Shown here one piece after another: positions 44,039 to 54,305 of a stretch of DNA of 64,000 nt; positions within the stretch are counted from its first letter, which is position 1, and each line of letters begins with the position of its first letter. Where the stretch lies: contig DDYY01000025.1 in assembly GCA_002346225.1 (NCBI GenBank), positions 1 to 64,000 on the forward strand. Direction: 5' to 3'. Made by a program: the position numbers and the translations under genes. Below the pieces are notes generated by a model. The model was not told where the DNA came from, searched no databases, and was given only the letters and a program-made list of their open reading frames with translations. The DNA is from Bacteroidetes bacterium UBA3022. Its GTDB lineage: Bacteria > Bacteroidota > Bacteroidia > Chitinophagales > BACL12.

Positions 44039-45201
44039 TGTTGCATACTTCCTATATCGAAATCAATGCCCACCATTACCGCAATAACCTGTCTTTCATT
44101 AAGAGCCTCTTGCACCCGGCAACCCGCTTTTCTTCCGTAGTCAAGGGGAATGCCTACGGTCATGGCATTGAGTTGTTTGTGCCCATGGCAGAACAATGCG
44201 GCATAGATCATTTTTCTGTATTCAGTGCCGATGAAGCAGAACGTGTGAGGAATGTTGCAGGTGCCGATACTACCATCATGATCATGGGTATGCTGGACCA
44301 CGGTCAGATAGAATGGGCTATAGCACATCAGATAGAAATCTATATTTTCAATCTGCGCCGCTTACAGGAAACCCTCGAAATCGCGCGGCGCCTGCGTATA
44401 CAGGCCAAAGTACACCTGGAACTGGAAACCGGTATGAACCGCACCGGACTGCCCTTAAAGGAATTACCTCAGGCGCTGGAGATGTTTGAACAAAATGGAG
44501 ATGCACTCCTTTTTCGCGGCTGTTGCACCCACTTTGCCGGAGCAGAAAGCATTGCCAACTACTACCGCATCAAGAAGCAGTTCAATACCTTCAATAGTGC
44601 CGTAAAACGTATGAATAAAAACGGCATACAACCACAGCAGTTGCACACAGCCTGCTCTGCGGCAGCTATCCGTTATCCCCGTACACAGATGGACATGGTG
44701 CGAATAGGCATTTTACAGTACGGCTTTTTTCCCAGTGAAGAAGTGCTGGTCCACTACCTGACCCGCAACCGACAGGAGTCACAACCCATGAAGGGAATCC
44801 TGTCGTGGAAGAGCAGCGTGATGGAAGTAAAGGATGTAAAAAAGGGCGAATTCATTGGTTACGGCAACTCTTACCTCGCCAATGTACCTACCCGCATAGC
44901 GCTTATTCCGGTAGGTTACGGACATGGCTTCAACCGGAGTCTCAGCAATCAGGGTCGCGTGCTTATCAGAGGACAACGTGTTTCCGTGATTGGTACCGTC
45001 AATATGAATATGATGTCGGTAGATATTTCGGATGTGGCAGGCGTGCAACCGGGAGACGAGGTGGTAATCATCGGAAGACAGGGTGAGCACGAAATCAGTG
45101 TATCCTCTTTTAGTAACTTTAGCGATCAGTTGAATTATGAGATGCTCACGCGCCTTCCAGCCAATCTGCCCAGGAGAATAGTAGATATTGCGGAGGACTG
45201 A
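44038..45201 (+). CDS. alr: Alanine racemase
   Basis: 387 residues. The PLP-binding lysine is Lys 36 in SSVVKGNAYGHG, and the second catalytic base is the Tyr near residue 294 in VGYGHGFNRSL. The C-terminal domain holds GTVNMNMMSVDISD. The enzyme interconverts L- and D-alanine for peptidoglycan. Length is usual for the stand-alone form. It is coupled to the M20 gene upstream. Confidence 0.95.
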   Translation: MLHTSYIEINAHHYRNNLSFIKSLLHPATRFSSVVKGNAYGHGIELFVPMAEQCGIDHFSVFSADEAERVRNVAGADTTIMIMGMLDHGQIEWAIAHQIEIYIFNLRRLQETLEIARRLRIQAKVHLELETGMNRTGLPLKELPQALEMFEQNGDALLFRGCCTHFAGAESIANYYRIKKQFNTFNSAVKRMNKNGIQPQQLHTACSAAAIRYPRTQMDMVRIGILQYGFFPSEEVLVHYLTRNRQESQPMKGILSWKSSVMEVKDVKKGEFIGYGNSYLANVPTRIALIPVGYGHGFNRSLSNQGRVLIRGQRVSVIGTVNMNMMSVDISDVAGVQPGDEVVIIGRQGEHEISVSSFSNFSDQLNYEMLTRLPANLPRRIVDIAED

Positions 45202-45256
45202 ATATCGAAATAGCTGCAACTATTATTCGAAAAACAACCCTATAACCCCTCTACCC

Positions 45257-46177
45257 ATGCAACGTATTGCCGGCATCCTGCCTTTAGCCCTGCTGTTGTG
45301 TATCAGCACCAAAGTCACTCAGGCGCAGTTATGTGAGCCCGGACCCGACAACAGCTACTACCCTATGGAAGTCACCACACCCCGTGTATATTTCTACCTG
45401 CAGGGATATTACCGGGAGGCCTATCTGGGCAAAACCACTATTCAGGAAAGAGAATGGGATATGATTACTCAGGAATATTCCAATGGCTTGCTGGATACGG
45501 TCTACTTCCGAAGAGAAGGTAGCAATATCATTACGATGGACTCTACTGATCAGGAGATATTCATTCGTTGCCCGCTGGAACCAATACCCGGTCAAAGCTG
45601 GCGCAGTGAAAAGATGAACTATACCTATACGGTATTGGATACCACCAGCAGCCTGTCCACACCCTTCTGCGACTATACCCATCTGATGCAAATTCAGCAT
45701 CGGATTTATATCGGTGGCGACAGTATAACCTTTCGTTATTTTTATAAGAAGGGCATCGGTTATGTCGGTATGCTCGATGATCAGGGCATTCTTTCCTCTT
45801 TCCTGGTTCCCGATACCGTATTGGCCACACGCCCGGCACGGAAATCATTTTGCGACGCAGCGGACTACGATGAAGCAATGGCTTGTACCTACCGTTTTCT
45901 CTTCAGTACGGTAGCAGAGAAGCTTTCGGACAATTCGAAAGTGTTTGAGAAAGAGTTGAAGTCAGCCGACCCTTCCATCGCGTTGATAGTGTTGATGGAC
46001 TTCGACAGCAGTGGTCGCATTCAGGGGTTAACTCCTTTGCAAAGCAATAAAGTAATGCGCAAGACGGAGAAAAAAATATTAGCCTACCTGCAGGATGCCG
46101 GCACCTACCTGCCTGCAGAAAATGCAAACGGAGAACCACAGCAGTTTTACATGTTGATGTACTTTTCCTATCAGTAA
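45257..46177 (+). CDS. Secreted protein of unknown function
   Basis: 306 residues from the ATG at 45257, chosen for the signal peptide (MQRIAGILPLALLLCISTKVTQAQ); the frame extends further upstream over the racemase end. The first half is beta-rich with four Cys. The second half (VAEKLSDNSKVFEKELKSADPSIALIVLMDFDSSGRI) resembles a TonB-like C-terminal or envelope domain, though not clearly. No family recognised. It ends with zero bp between its stop and the stop of the convergent E-set gene. Confidence 0.65.
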   Translation: MQRIAGILPLALLLCISTKVTQAQLCEPGPDNSYYPMEVTTPRVYFYLQGYYREAYLGKTTIQEREWDMITQEYSNGLLDTVYFRREGSNIITMDSTDQEIFIRCPLEPIPGQSWRSEKMNYTYTVLDTTSSLSTPFCDYTHLMQIQHRIYIGGDSITFRYFYKKGIGYVGMLDDQGILSSFLVPDTVLATRPARKSFCDAADYDEAMACTYRFLFSTVAEKLSDNSKVFEKELKSADPSIALIVLMDFDSSGRIQGLTPLQSNKVMRKTEKKILAYLQDAGTYLPAENANGEPQQFYMLMYFSYQ

Positions 46178-47635
46178 TCAGCGGAAAAAGAAAGCATTCT
46201 CCCCTTCTATCCAAAGTACCGAATTATATGTGTGGTACTCGTTATCTTCCTGCAGTGGGTTATCGGGGTCGAGTATCCATACATCGTCCACCACAAACTT
46301 GTAGCGGTGTTTACCCGGCGCCAGATAAACCGGACAAACCCATTCATTGCCGCTTTGCAGCATATTGTATCCCGGCTCACTCCAGTTATTGAAACTTCCC
46401 GATACACTCACAGATGTAGCATTTTCATATCCTTTCAATACGAATGCATAGTTGACACCAACAGCAAATAAGGAATTACCATTGTCGTCTCCTGTATAGT
46501 GTCTGGGATTATCGGGATCGGGTATCCAGTTGCCATCTACCACAAACTTATATTCGTAGTTGCCTGGTCCGAATACATAGTACAGTTGCCATCCATTCGC
46601 CGTGCGTTGCATCCCCAGGTCTGAACTGTTCCAATCATTGAAATTCCCGGCCAGCATAACCGTGTCTGCATCGGTATAACCATTCAACTCGAATAAAACG
46701 GAATCTCCAATACTCAAAACAGAATTGAAATTGCCAGAGCCATCAGGGCGTTCGGCAGGATTTTCAGGATCCAGTAACCACATTCCATCTACAATAAACT
46801 TGTACGTATAAGTACCGGGACGCACATAAGCCGGCAGCTGCCACACTCCGTCTTTCTTTTGCATGGGATGGCTTTGCTGCTGCCAGTCGTTTAAACTGGA
46901 AGCGAAATACACGTGGCGGGCATCGGCATAACCCGACAATTGAAACACGTGGTTGTAAACAAAACAGATGGAGTTCTTTCCGCCCTGACCATCTGCTTCG
47001 CCCAGCACGTTACCCGGGTCTTCCAGCCAGTTGCCATCAGCTATGAATTTATAGAGGTATTTGCCCGGTACCAGCGGCAATGCTATCTCCCACCCGTCGC
47101 TGGTCCGCTGCATGGGCATGGATTGGGTGCTCCAGCTGTTGAAGTTACCACTCAGATAAACCTCCTGCGCATCGCGATAACCCCGGAGGGTAAACAGGGT
47201 ACTCCCATCTTCCAGCGTTGCAATCGTCGGCGCATTGACAAAACTATTGACTCCGAAATCGACAGGAACCGGGAAACCGGGGGATGTGGTGCCTCCATAG
47301 AATTGATCAAAGAATATCGGTTCCAGCAGCCAATCCAGAAAATCCTTGTCTTCCTTGTACTTCCCTATGACCGCCACATTTTTTCTCACTTTAATGATTC
47401 TCCATCCTTCTTCCTCCAGCTTACCCAGACTGCCATGCCGGAAAAGACTGTCTTCATTGATGCCGAAATAAGCAATCAGCGATTCAAATTCAGCTTGCCT
47501 TCTCCTGTCCAGCCGAACAATCATATCCCCATTGTCCATTTGAATGGTTTCATGCTTTTGCTGCGCCTGCGCAGGCTTAGGCAGGAAGAACATCCCTGCT
47601 GACAGAAGTATTATATAGAGATAGCAGCGTTTCAT
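46178..47635 (-). CDS. Exported protein with four glycogen-binding-like (CBM48/AMPK1) modules
   Basis: 485 residues from the ATG at 47635, preferred over the TTG 6 bp earlier. After a signal peptide (~1-25) there is a ~110-residue region without a known family. Four tandem modules of ~85 residues follow (roughly 140-225, 225-310, 312-398 and 398-480). Each has the pattern V-x-L-x-G-x-F-N-x-W, M-x-x-x-x-x-W, PG-x-Y-x-Y-K-F-x-x-D-G-x-W and DP-x-N, typical of glycogen- or starch-binding E-set domains. It follows the aspartic protease gene by 2 bp and is co-transcribed with it. No catalytic domain is visible. Confidence 0.82.
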   Translation of the reverse strand: MKRCYLYIILLSAGMFFLPKPAQAQQKHETIQMDNGDMIVRLDRRRQAEFESLIAYFGINEDSLFRHGSLGKLEEEGWRIIKVRKNVAVIGKYKEDKDFLDWLLEPIFFDQFYGGTTSPGFPVPVDFGVNSFVNAPTIATLEDGSTLFTLRGYRDAQEVYLSGNFNSWSTQSMPMQRTSDGWEIALPLVPGKYLYKFIADGNWLEDPGNVLGEADGQGGKNSICFVYNHVFQLSGYADARHVYFASSLNDWQQQSHPMQKKDGVWQLPAYVRPGTYTYKFIVDGMWLLDPENPAERPDGSGNFNSVLSIGDSVLFELNGYTDADTVMLAGNFNDWNSSDLGMQRTANGWQLYYVFGPGNYEYKFVVDGNWIPDPDNPRHYTGDDNGNSLFAVGVNYAFVLKGYENATSVSVSGSFNNWSEPGYNMLQSGNEWVCPVYLAPGKHRYKFVVDDVWILDPDNPLQEDNEYHTYNSVLWIEGENAFFFR

Positions 47636-47637
47636 TG

Positions 47638-48639
47638 TCAATTATAAAAATACATTTTTAAGGTCTCTTTCTGAAAGTTCATCACGATTCTGCCTTTGCT
47701 AAAAAAGTTGTAGCCCAGCATACCGTTCATGTAGGTATCGTAGGCGGCTTCCAGCGCTGACAAATCAGTTAACACAAAGGGCATACCATTGAAATCTGCA
47801 GTTTCAAAAGCCAGCTTGTTCAACTTACCATTCAGCACACTCAGTTGCTGGTTGCCCGAACCCCTCAATGTAGAGCGGGTGGTCAGTTCAAAATACTGCA
47901 ACACCTTTTTGCCGGAGGTGCTGTTCAACACATTGACTTCGGCGCCGGTATCCAGACAAAACCGCATTTTCTTTTTATCGCAATTACCCCGAATGAACAG
48001 CAGGTTATTATCAACGGTCATGGGCAGCTCCAGATCGGGAACACCGCTGTCCGCCTCATCTGCACTGTGCAGACAATTGCCTGCCTTATCGGTTCGGTAC
48101 AGTATGAGTACTTCGTTCGCCAGATCGAGCTCCAGTTCCATATCCAGAAATAGGTTGGTGCCCAGCAATCCTAATATTTTCACCCCTCTGGCATTCTCCA
48201 GGTGTCCCAGTTGTGCCAGGTCTGCACGGACATAATTGTAAGCCATAGAGCGGATGAACAGAGAATCGGCTGTATAGCGGTACACGGGAGTACCACCACC
48301 CGTTACGCCGTATGCAGCAGTAGCCTCTGCCAGTTTCCCTCCATCGAAATAGGTCTGGTTCAGCACCAGTCCGGGAGCGCCGGTATCGAGTACAAAATTT
48401 CCTGTTTGTCCGTCAACGGTAGCTTCCACCATGAATAGATTCGAAACACGGACCAATGGAATGACAATCTTATCCTGTCCCCGCAAATCGATTGCATAAG
48501 GCATGAGGGGAACAGAAGAGTTGGTACCCAGCACAAAATCCTCCTGTGCCAGCAAGGACATCGATGCTGACAGCGACAGCAGCACCAGTAGCAGGTACTG
48601 TCGAATGGTGGCGAAACACATACAGGTGGGACGGTGCAT
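47638..48639 (-). CDS. Exported double retropepsin-like aspartic protease
   Basis: 333 residues. A signal peptide (~13-32) precedes two retropepsin-like halves, each with its own active-site motif: FVLDTGAPGLVL (Asp 85) and FCLDTGAEVNVL (Asp 230). Each half also has a later hydrophobic ILGLLG or MLGYNFF strand. Retropepsins are usually dimers of one half each; here both are on a single chain, so the protein could fold like a eukaryotic pepsin. Bacterial relatives are periplasmic or membrane proteases of unknown substrate. The four-module E-set protein gene begins 2 bp downstream. Confidence 0.8.
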   Translation of the reverse strand: MHRPTCMCFATIRQYLLLVLLSLSASMSLLAQEDFVLGTNSSVPLMPYAIDLRGQDKIVIPLVRVSNLFMVEATVDGQTGNFVLDTGAPGLVLNQTYFDGGKLAEATAAYGVTGGGTPVYRYTADSLFIRSMAYNYVRADLAQLGHLENARGVKILGLLGTNLFLDMELELDLANEVLILYRTDKAGNCLHSADEADSGVPDLELPMTVDNNLLFIRGNCDKKKMRFCLDTGAEVNVLNSTSGKKVLQYFELTTRSTLRGSGNQQLSVLNGKLNKLAFETADFNGMPFVLTDLSALEAAYDTYMNGMLGYNFFSKGRIVMNFQKETLKMYFYN

Positions 48640-48812
48640 GAACCGCTAAGTTACAAGCCCCTGCCCTTTAGACTACAAATACAGTGTTAAATTGTGTTAG
48701 CGGGCATAAAACATAATATCAGTGCTTTTATACCTACCTTTATGCCGCTTCTGTACACGAGGAACTCCTCGCAGCTCCAGACGAGCGTTAATATATTACA
48801 CATTATTATTCA

Positions 48813-50084
48813 ATGACATTCGAACAATTACAATTGGCAGCGCCACTGTTACGCGCGCTGCAAGAGGAAGGTTATACCCATCCCACACCCATTCAGCAAA
48901 AAGCAATCCCCATCGTTTTGGAAGGCCGTGATATCATCGGCTGCGCACAAACCGGTACCGGAAAAACAGCCGCTTTTGCATTGCCTATCTTACAAAATAT
49001 TGCCCGGCAGAAAGCTTCCGATAACAAGCGACATATCCGCGTGCTGATAGTAACGCCAACTCGCGAACTGGCTATACAGATAGATGAAAGCTTCGCCGCC
49101 TATGGCAGGCACATGCAGTTGAGTCATACCGTTATCTTCGGCGGAGTCTCTCAGCACGCACAGACCAAAGCCCTCCAGCGCGGCGTAGATATCCTCACTG
49201 CCACCCCGGGTCGCCTGCTCGACCTGTGCAATCAGGGTTTTGTTCATCTGAATAACATAGAAATTTTTGTATTGGATGAAGCCGATCGCATGCTGGACAT
49301 GGGATTCATCCACGACGTAAAAAAGCTGGTTCAGTTGCTGCCCCAAAAACGGCAGTCACTGTTCTTTTCAGCCACCATGCCCGACAGCATTGTGAAACTG
49401 GCAAATACCATCGTCAACAATGCCAAGTTTGTCAGCGTGCAACCCATCTCATCTACTGCAGAGAAAATCAATCAGTCGGTGTACTTCGTGGAAGCCCCTG
49501 AAAAACGCAAGTTGTTGGTACACTTGCTGAAAGATGCATCCATCCGCTCGGCACTGGTATTTACCCGCACCAAGCACGGCGCCAACAAGGTGACCAAGAT
49601 GCTCAACCTGGCGCATATTAAAGCAGAAGCCATCCACGGCAATAAATCGCAGAATGCACGCCAGATGGCCTTGAAAAACTTTAAAGCCGGCGACACCCGC
49701 GTACTGGTCGCAACTGATATCGCAGCGCGTGGTATTGACATCGATGAACTGGCCTATGTCATCAATTATGAAGTGCCTAACATCCCCGAAACCTATGTGC
49801 ACAGGATAGGCAGAACAGGACGGGCAGGTGCCAGTGGTATTGCAGTCTCATTCTGCGACAGAGAAGAACGCGCCTACCTGAAAGACATCCAGAAGCTGAT
49901 ACAAATGGACATCCCGGAAGCTACCGACGACACATGGCAACATGCAGTAGATGTTCCGGATACCAAAGTGGAGTATGGTAGAAGGCCAGCGCCGCCGCGG
50001 AACGACAGACCGGCTGAGTCGGGACAGGGTGATGCTGCCCGCAAGTCCAGAAGGAAGAAACCGGGATACAGGCGCAGCAACTGA
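48813..50084 (+). CDS. DEAD-box RNA helicase, RhlE type
   Basis: 423 residues. Motifs in order are [10 protein letters not shown] (Q motif), [25 protein letters not shown] and [10 protein letters not shown], followed by a basic C-terminal tail ([13 protein letters not shown]). ATP-dependent RNA unwinding in ribosome assembly or RNA decay is expected, by family. This is the second helicase in the window, of a different subfamily from the one at 17573, and has the usual motif II. Expression may use a weak -7 box (TACCTTTA at 48735). Confidence 0.95.
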   Translation: MTFEQLQLAAPLLRALQEEGYTHPTPIQQKAIPIVLEGRDIIGCAQTGTGKTAAFALPILQNIARQKASDNKRHIRVLIVTPTRELAIQIDESFAAYGRHMQLSHTVIFGGVSQHAQTKALQRGVDILTATPGRLLDLCNQGFVHLNNIEIFVLDEADRMLDMGFIHDVKKLVQLLPQKRQSLFFSATMPDSIVKLANTIVNNAKFVSVQPISSTAEKINQSVYFVEAPEKRKLLVHLLKDASIRSALVFTRTKHGANKVTKMLNLAHIKAEAIHGNKSQNARQMALKNFKAGDTRVLVATDIAARGIDIDELAYVINYEVPNIPETYVHRIGRTGRAGASGIAVSFCDREERAYLKDIQKLIQMDIPEATDDTWQHAVDVPDTKVEYGRRPAPPRNDRPAESGQGDAARKSRRKKPGYRRSN

Positions 50085-50145
50085 TACAAATTGTTACTGT
50101 TTTGTTAAATGTAGTGGCGTATGACGATGCTTGCCACCAACAAGT

Positions 50146-50153
50146 TATATTTG
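50146..50153 (+). promoter_or_regulatory. Putative -7 box of the SnoaL-like gene
   Basis: TATATTTG matches TAnnTTTG and lies 27 bp before the ATG at 50181. A -33 TTG at the usual distance is not present. Confidence 0.4.
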
Positions 50154-50180
50154 GTTATTCATTCATAAAACCACTACATT

Positions 50181-50534
50181 ATGACTACACAGGAAATAGC
50201 CAATCGCTACTATGCTTTGGCTCAGGAAGGACGTTACAGCGAAATCTTACAAGAAATGTATCATCCCGATACAGAGAGTAATGAGCCGCAAGGTGCTTTT
50301 TTACCAAATGCAAAAGGAATGGATCAATTGTTGGCAAAGGCTGAAAATTTCAACAGTATGGTAGAAGAAATGCACGGCGGATATTGCAACGAACCACAGG
50401 TGTATGGCAATTACTTTAGCTGCACCATGGGCATGGATGTGACCATGAAGGGTCAGGGCCGCATGCAAATGGATGAACTATGTGTCTTCAAGGTGGAAGA
50501 CGGTAAAATAACGGAAGAGAACTTTTTCTATTGA
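50181..50534 (+). CDS. SnoaL-like (NTF2 fold) protein
   Basis: 117 residues without a signal peptide. The order helix (TTQEIANRYYALAQEGRYSEILQEMYHPDTESNEPQG), helix (KGMDQLLAKAENF) and sheet (YFSCTMGMDVTMKG, MDELCVFKVEDGKITEENFFY) is that of the NTF2/SnoaL fold. Such small proteins bind or isomerise small molecules; the role is unknown. Single gene with its own promoter candidate and terminator. Confidence 0.85.
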   Translation: MTTQEIANRYYALAQEGRYSEILQEMYHPDTESNEPQGAFLPNAKGMDQLLAKAENFNSMVEEMHGGYCNEPQVYGNYFSCTMGMDVTMKGQGRMQMDELCVFKVEDGKITEENFFY

Positions 50535-50555
50535 TATTAAGGCACACTGCCTCCC

Positions 50556-50584
50556 AAGCCCCGTTTCACAGCGGGGCTTTTTTT
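50556..50584 (+). terminator. Terminator of the SnoaL-like gene
   Basis: AAGCCCCG (50556-50563) pairs with CGGGGCTT (50572-50579) around an 8-nt loop and is followed by a run of T, 21 bp after the stop codon. Confidence 0.9.
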
Positions 50585-50605
50585 GTATGTAAAAATCTGA
50601 AATAG

Positions 50606-50636
50606 TTGCAATACAACTTTAAATTCACTATATTTA
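50606..50636 (+). promoter_or_regulatory. Putative promoter of pyruvate carboxylase
   Basis: TTG (50606-50608), a 20-bp spacer and TATATTTA (50629-50636), seven of eight positions of TAnnTTTG. It lies between the previous terminator and the ATG at 50697, giving a ~55-nt leader. Confidence 0.55.
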
Positions 50637-50696
50637 AAGGCACCTATGCTGTTGTCCTATCGGCAGCAAACATCTGATAACCACTAACTACTACTT

Positions 50697-53600
50697 ATGA
50701 ACATCAAAACCGTATTAGTCGCCAACCGCGGTGAAATCGCTATCCGTGTATTCAGGGCTTGCGTAGAACTGGGACTGAAAACTATTGGTATATATACCTA
50801 CGAAGACCGCTACAGCCAGCATCGCTATAAGGCAGATGAAAGCTATCAGATAGGTGGCAGGGATGAACCCTTGAAACCCTATCTGGATGCCGATGCCATT
50901 GTACAACTGGCGAAAGAAAAAGGCGTAGATGCCATACATCCGGGATACGGATTTCTGAGTGAGAATCCTGCATTCGCCAAAAAGTGCAGGCAAAACGGTA
51001 TCGTGTTCATCGGTCCGGATGCGGAAGTGATGGAAATGCTGGGCGACAAAGTTAGTGCAAAGAAAATTGCCCGGGAGTGCCAGGTACCGGTCATCGAAAG
51101 CAATACTAAAAAACTCAGCTCCATCAAGGTGGCCATTGCCGAAGCGGCCCGCATTGGTTATCCGGTGATGCTGAAAGCGGCCTCCGGTGGTGGTGGTCGG
51201 GGCATGCGGGTACTGCACAGTGAAAGCGATCTGCAGGCGTCCTTCAACGACGCACGTCGGGAAGCCCTGAATGCCTTTGGCGACGACACGGTATTCATCG
51301 AAAAGTTTGTAGAAAACCCGCGCCATATTGAAGTGCAGATTGCCGGCGACAGACACGGACACCTGGTGCATCTGTATGAACGCGACTGCTCTGTTCAACG
51401 GCGCTTTCAGAAGGTGGTGGAAATGGCGCCATCGCTGGGATTACCGGAAGCAACCCGACAGCAGTTGTTCGACTATGCACTGCGCATTACCGGAGCGGTA
51501 TCGTATAACAATGTAGGTACAGTTGAATTCCTGGTAGATAGCAACAACAAGATATATTTCATTGAGGTCAATCCAAGAATACAGGTAGAACATACGGTGA
51601 CGGAAATGGTGACCGGCATTGACCTCATCAAGACCCAGATATTCATTGCCGGAGGCTACCAGCTCAGCGATAAGCAGATTAAAATATCGGATCAGAATGC
51701 TATACCCCTGACCGGTGTTGCGATGCAGTGTCGCATCACAACGGAAGATCCCGGTAACCAGTTTCAGCCCGACTACGGTACCATTACCAATTACCGCAGT
51801 GCTGCCGGTTTCGGCATCCGACTCGATGCGGGTAGCCTGTACCAGGGTGTAACCATCAGTCCGTTTTTCGATAGCATGCTGGTAAAAGTGAGTGCCCATG
51901 GACGCACACTGGATGGCGCATGTCGCAAGATGGACCGTGCCCTTCGGGAGTTCCGCATCAGAGGGGTCAAGACCAATATCCCTTTCCTGTTGAATATCAT
52001 CCGACATCCTGTTTTCCGCAAAGGAGCTGCTACAGTCGGTTTTATTCAGAACTATCCCGAACTATTCGAGCTACCGCGTCAACTCGACAGGGGTACCAAG
52101 GCTGTTCGCTTTCTGGGTAATGTCATCGTCAATGGCAACCCCGATGTCAAATTCACAGATCCCGGCAAGCGCCTGGAAACGCCCGTCATTCCTGCCTTCG
52201 ACCACTATACCCCCTACCCTAAGGGTTCCAAGGACCTGCTGACAGAGCTGGGGCCTGATGGATTCAGCCAATGGCTGAAGAAGGAGAAGAAAATACAATA
52301 TACAGATACAACTTTCCGCGATGCCCATCAGAGTCTGCTGGCAACGCGCGTCCGCACCGTAGATATGCTGGCAGTTGCTGAAGGTTTTGCCAAACAGCAT
52401 CCTCAAACTTTTAGCATGGAAGTGTGGGGAGGAGCCACCTTTGATGTCTGCCTTCGTTTTCTGCATGAAGACCCCTGGCAGCGACTGGCGGATTTGCGTC
52501 AGGCGATGCCCAACTTACTGTTGCAGATGTTGCTGCGTGGGAGCAATGCCGTAGGATACACTGCCTATCCCGATAATCTGATTGAAAAATTTGTGGAGCA
52601 GGCATGGGAAAAGGGCGTTGATATTTTCCGCATTTTCGATTCGCTCAACTGGATGAAAGCCATGGAACCTTCCATAAAATTCGTCCGCGAAAGAACGGGC
52701 GGTCTGGCTGAAGTGAGTCTGTGCTACACCGGTGATATACTGGATCCCCGGCGACCTAAGTTCAATTTGAAGTACTACCTGCAAATGGCCAAGGATATTG
52801 AAAATGCCGGTGCGCATATCCTCGCTATCAAAGACATGGCAGGATTGCTCAAACCATATGCCGCGACCGAACTGATTACCGCTTTGAAAGAAACGGTAAA
52901 GATTCCTATCCATTTGCATACACACGACACCTCTTCCTTGCAAAGTGCCACCTACCTGAAAGCCATTGAAGCTGGTGTGGATGTGGTGGATGTAGCTTTG
53001 GGCGGTATCAGCGGACTTACCTCACAGCCCAACTTCAATGCGATTGTGGAGATGATGCGCTACCATGAACGGGAGCAGCCCTATGACATCGATAGCCTGA
53101 ACCAGTTCAGTACCTACTGGGAAGTGGTGCGGGAGCATTACTATCCTTTTGAATCGGGATTAAAATCTGGTGCTGCAGAAGTATTCCAGCATGAAATTCC
53201 GGGCGGCCAGTACAGCAACCTCAAACCACAGGCAGTAGCGCTCGGACTGGGCGACAAGTTTGAACAGATAAAAAAAATGTATAAGGATGTCAACCATATG
53301 TTTGGCGACGTGGTGAAGGTAACTCCCAGCAGTAAAGTAGTGGGCGACATGGCACAATTCATGGTCAGCAATGACCTGCAGGTGCAGGACGTCATGGAAC
53401 GGGGCGAGACATTGAGCTTCCCCGAGTCGGTGCGCTCCTTCTTTCGTGGCGACCTGGGTCAACCGGATGGTGGCTTCCCGAAAAAGCTGCAGAAAATCAT
53501 TCTGAAAGGCGAAAAGCCCTATTCGAATCGCCCCAATGCCCACCTGGAACCGGTAGATTTTGATGCAGAATTCAAAGCCTTTGTAAGGAAGTTCTCCAAA

Positions 53601-54149
53601 GAGATGAACAAGCCATTGCAACTCACCGACTTCCTTTCCTGGAAACTGTATCCGAAAGTGTGGGAAGACTACCGCAAAATGTTCATCGAATACCACGATG
53701 TGAGCCGCATACCCACCCGCAATTTCTTCTACGGTATGAAGGCCCTGGAGGAAACAGTTTTTGAAATCGCTCCGGGAAAAACGCTGATTGTGAAATTGCT
53801 CTCCGTGGGCGATGCGGATGCAGATGGTATGCGCACCGTTTTCTTTGAAGTGAATGGTCAGACAAGACCTGTGGTGGTAAGCGACCTCTCGCTGAAAGTG
53901 GAGAAAATAAGCAACGCAAAAGTGGAGGCGGGAAATAAGCTACAGATTGGTGCACCCCTGCAGGGACGCTTGTCTCTCATCCTCGTGAAGAAGGGCCAGG
54001 AAATCAAAAAGAATGATCCATTGTTTGTGATTGAAGCCATGAAAATGGAAACCACCATCAATGCCAATGAAGCTGCTGTTGTCAAACAGATTCACATCAA
54101 GGAAGGCAGCATGGTTGCCTCCGATGACCTGATCATTACGATGGAATAG
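50697..54149 (+). CDS. pyc: Pyruvate carboxylase
   Basis: 1150 residues on one chain. The order is biotin carboxylase (1-~460, with KAASGGGGRGMR near 160 and FIEVNPRIQVEHTVTE), carboxyltransferase (~530-800, starting at TTFRDAHQSLLATR, which binds the divalent metal) and a biotin carrier domain, with EAMKMET and the biotinylated Lys 1116. The enzyme turns pyruvate, bicarbonate and ATP into oxaloacetate to refill the TCA cycle. Length agrees with the single-chain form. It has a good promoter match and is a single-gene unit. Confidence 0.96.
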   Translation: MNIKTVLVANRGEIAIRVFRACVELGLKTIGIYTYEDRYSQHRYKADESYQIGGRDEPLKPYLDADAIVQLAKEKGVDAIHPGYGFLSENPAFAKKCRQNGIVFIGPDAEVMEMLGDKVSAKKIARECQVPVIESNTKKLSSIKVAIAEAARIGYPVMLKAASGGGGRGMRVLHSESDLQASFNDARREALNAFGDDTVFIEKFVENPRHIEVQIAGDRHGHLVHLYERDCSVQRRFQKVVEMAPSLGLPEATRQQLFDYALRITGAVSYNNVGTVEFLVDSNNKIYFIEVNPRIQVEHTVTEMVTGIDLIKTQIFIAGGYQLSDKQIKISDQNAIPLTGVAMQCRITTEDPGNQFQPDYGTITNYRSAAGFGIRLDAGSLYQGVTISPFFDSMLVKVSAHGRTLDGACRKMDRALREFRIRGVKTNIPFLLNIIRHPVFRKGAATVGFIQNYPELFELPRQLDRGTKAVRFLGNVIVNGNPDVKFTDPGKRLETPVIPAFDHYTPYPKGSKDLLTELGPDGFSQWLKKEKKIQYTDTTFRDAHQSLLATRVRTVDMLAVAEGFAKQHPQTFSMEVWGGATFDVCLRFLHEDPWQRLADLRQAMPNLLLQMLLRGSNAVGYTAYPDNLIEKFVEQAWEKGVDIFRIFDSLNWMKAMEPSIKFVRERTGGLAEVSLCYTGDILDPRRPKFNLKYYLQMAKDIENAGAHILAIKDMAGLLKPYAATELITALKETVKIPIHLHTHDTSSLQSATYLKAIEAGVDVVDVALGGISGLTSQPNFNAIVEMMRYHEREQPYDIDSLNQFSTYWEVVREHYYPFESGLKSGAAEVFQHEIPGGQYSNLKPQAVALGLGDKFEQIKKMYKDVNHMFGDVVKVTPSSKVVGDMAQFMVSNDLQVQDVMERGETLSFPESVRSFFRGDLGQPDGGFPKKLQKIILKGEKPYSNRPNAHLEPVDFDAEFKAFVRKFSKEMNKPLQLTDFLSWKLYPKVWEDYRKMFIEYHDVSRIPTRNFFYGMKALEETVFEIAPGKTLIVKLLSVGDADADGMRTVFFEVNGQTRPVVVSDLSLKVEKISNAKVEAGNKLQIGAPLQGRLSLILVKKGQEIKKNDPLFVIEAMKMETTINANEAAVVKQIHIKEGSMVASDDLIITME

Positions 54150-54305
54150 CAGGAAACGAGAAGAGCTGTAATAGGTGCACCTGTATGCTGCGATGCAGAA
54201 TGATATTGCATATTTTATAATTTGTCGAAAGGCCGATTATCTCTTGTCAATGTCATTTTTTACGGGATATTTCCCCCGCAGGCAGATTGGTGTTATTTTT
54301 ATTAC

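Noticed and set aside
54173..54182. AGGTGCACCT palindrome after pyruvate carboxylase
   Set aside because: Ten bp, single copy, no T tract and no second copy; expected by chance at this window size.
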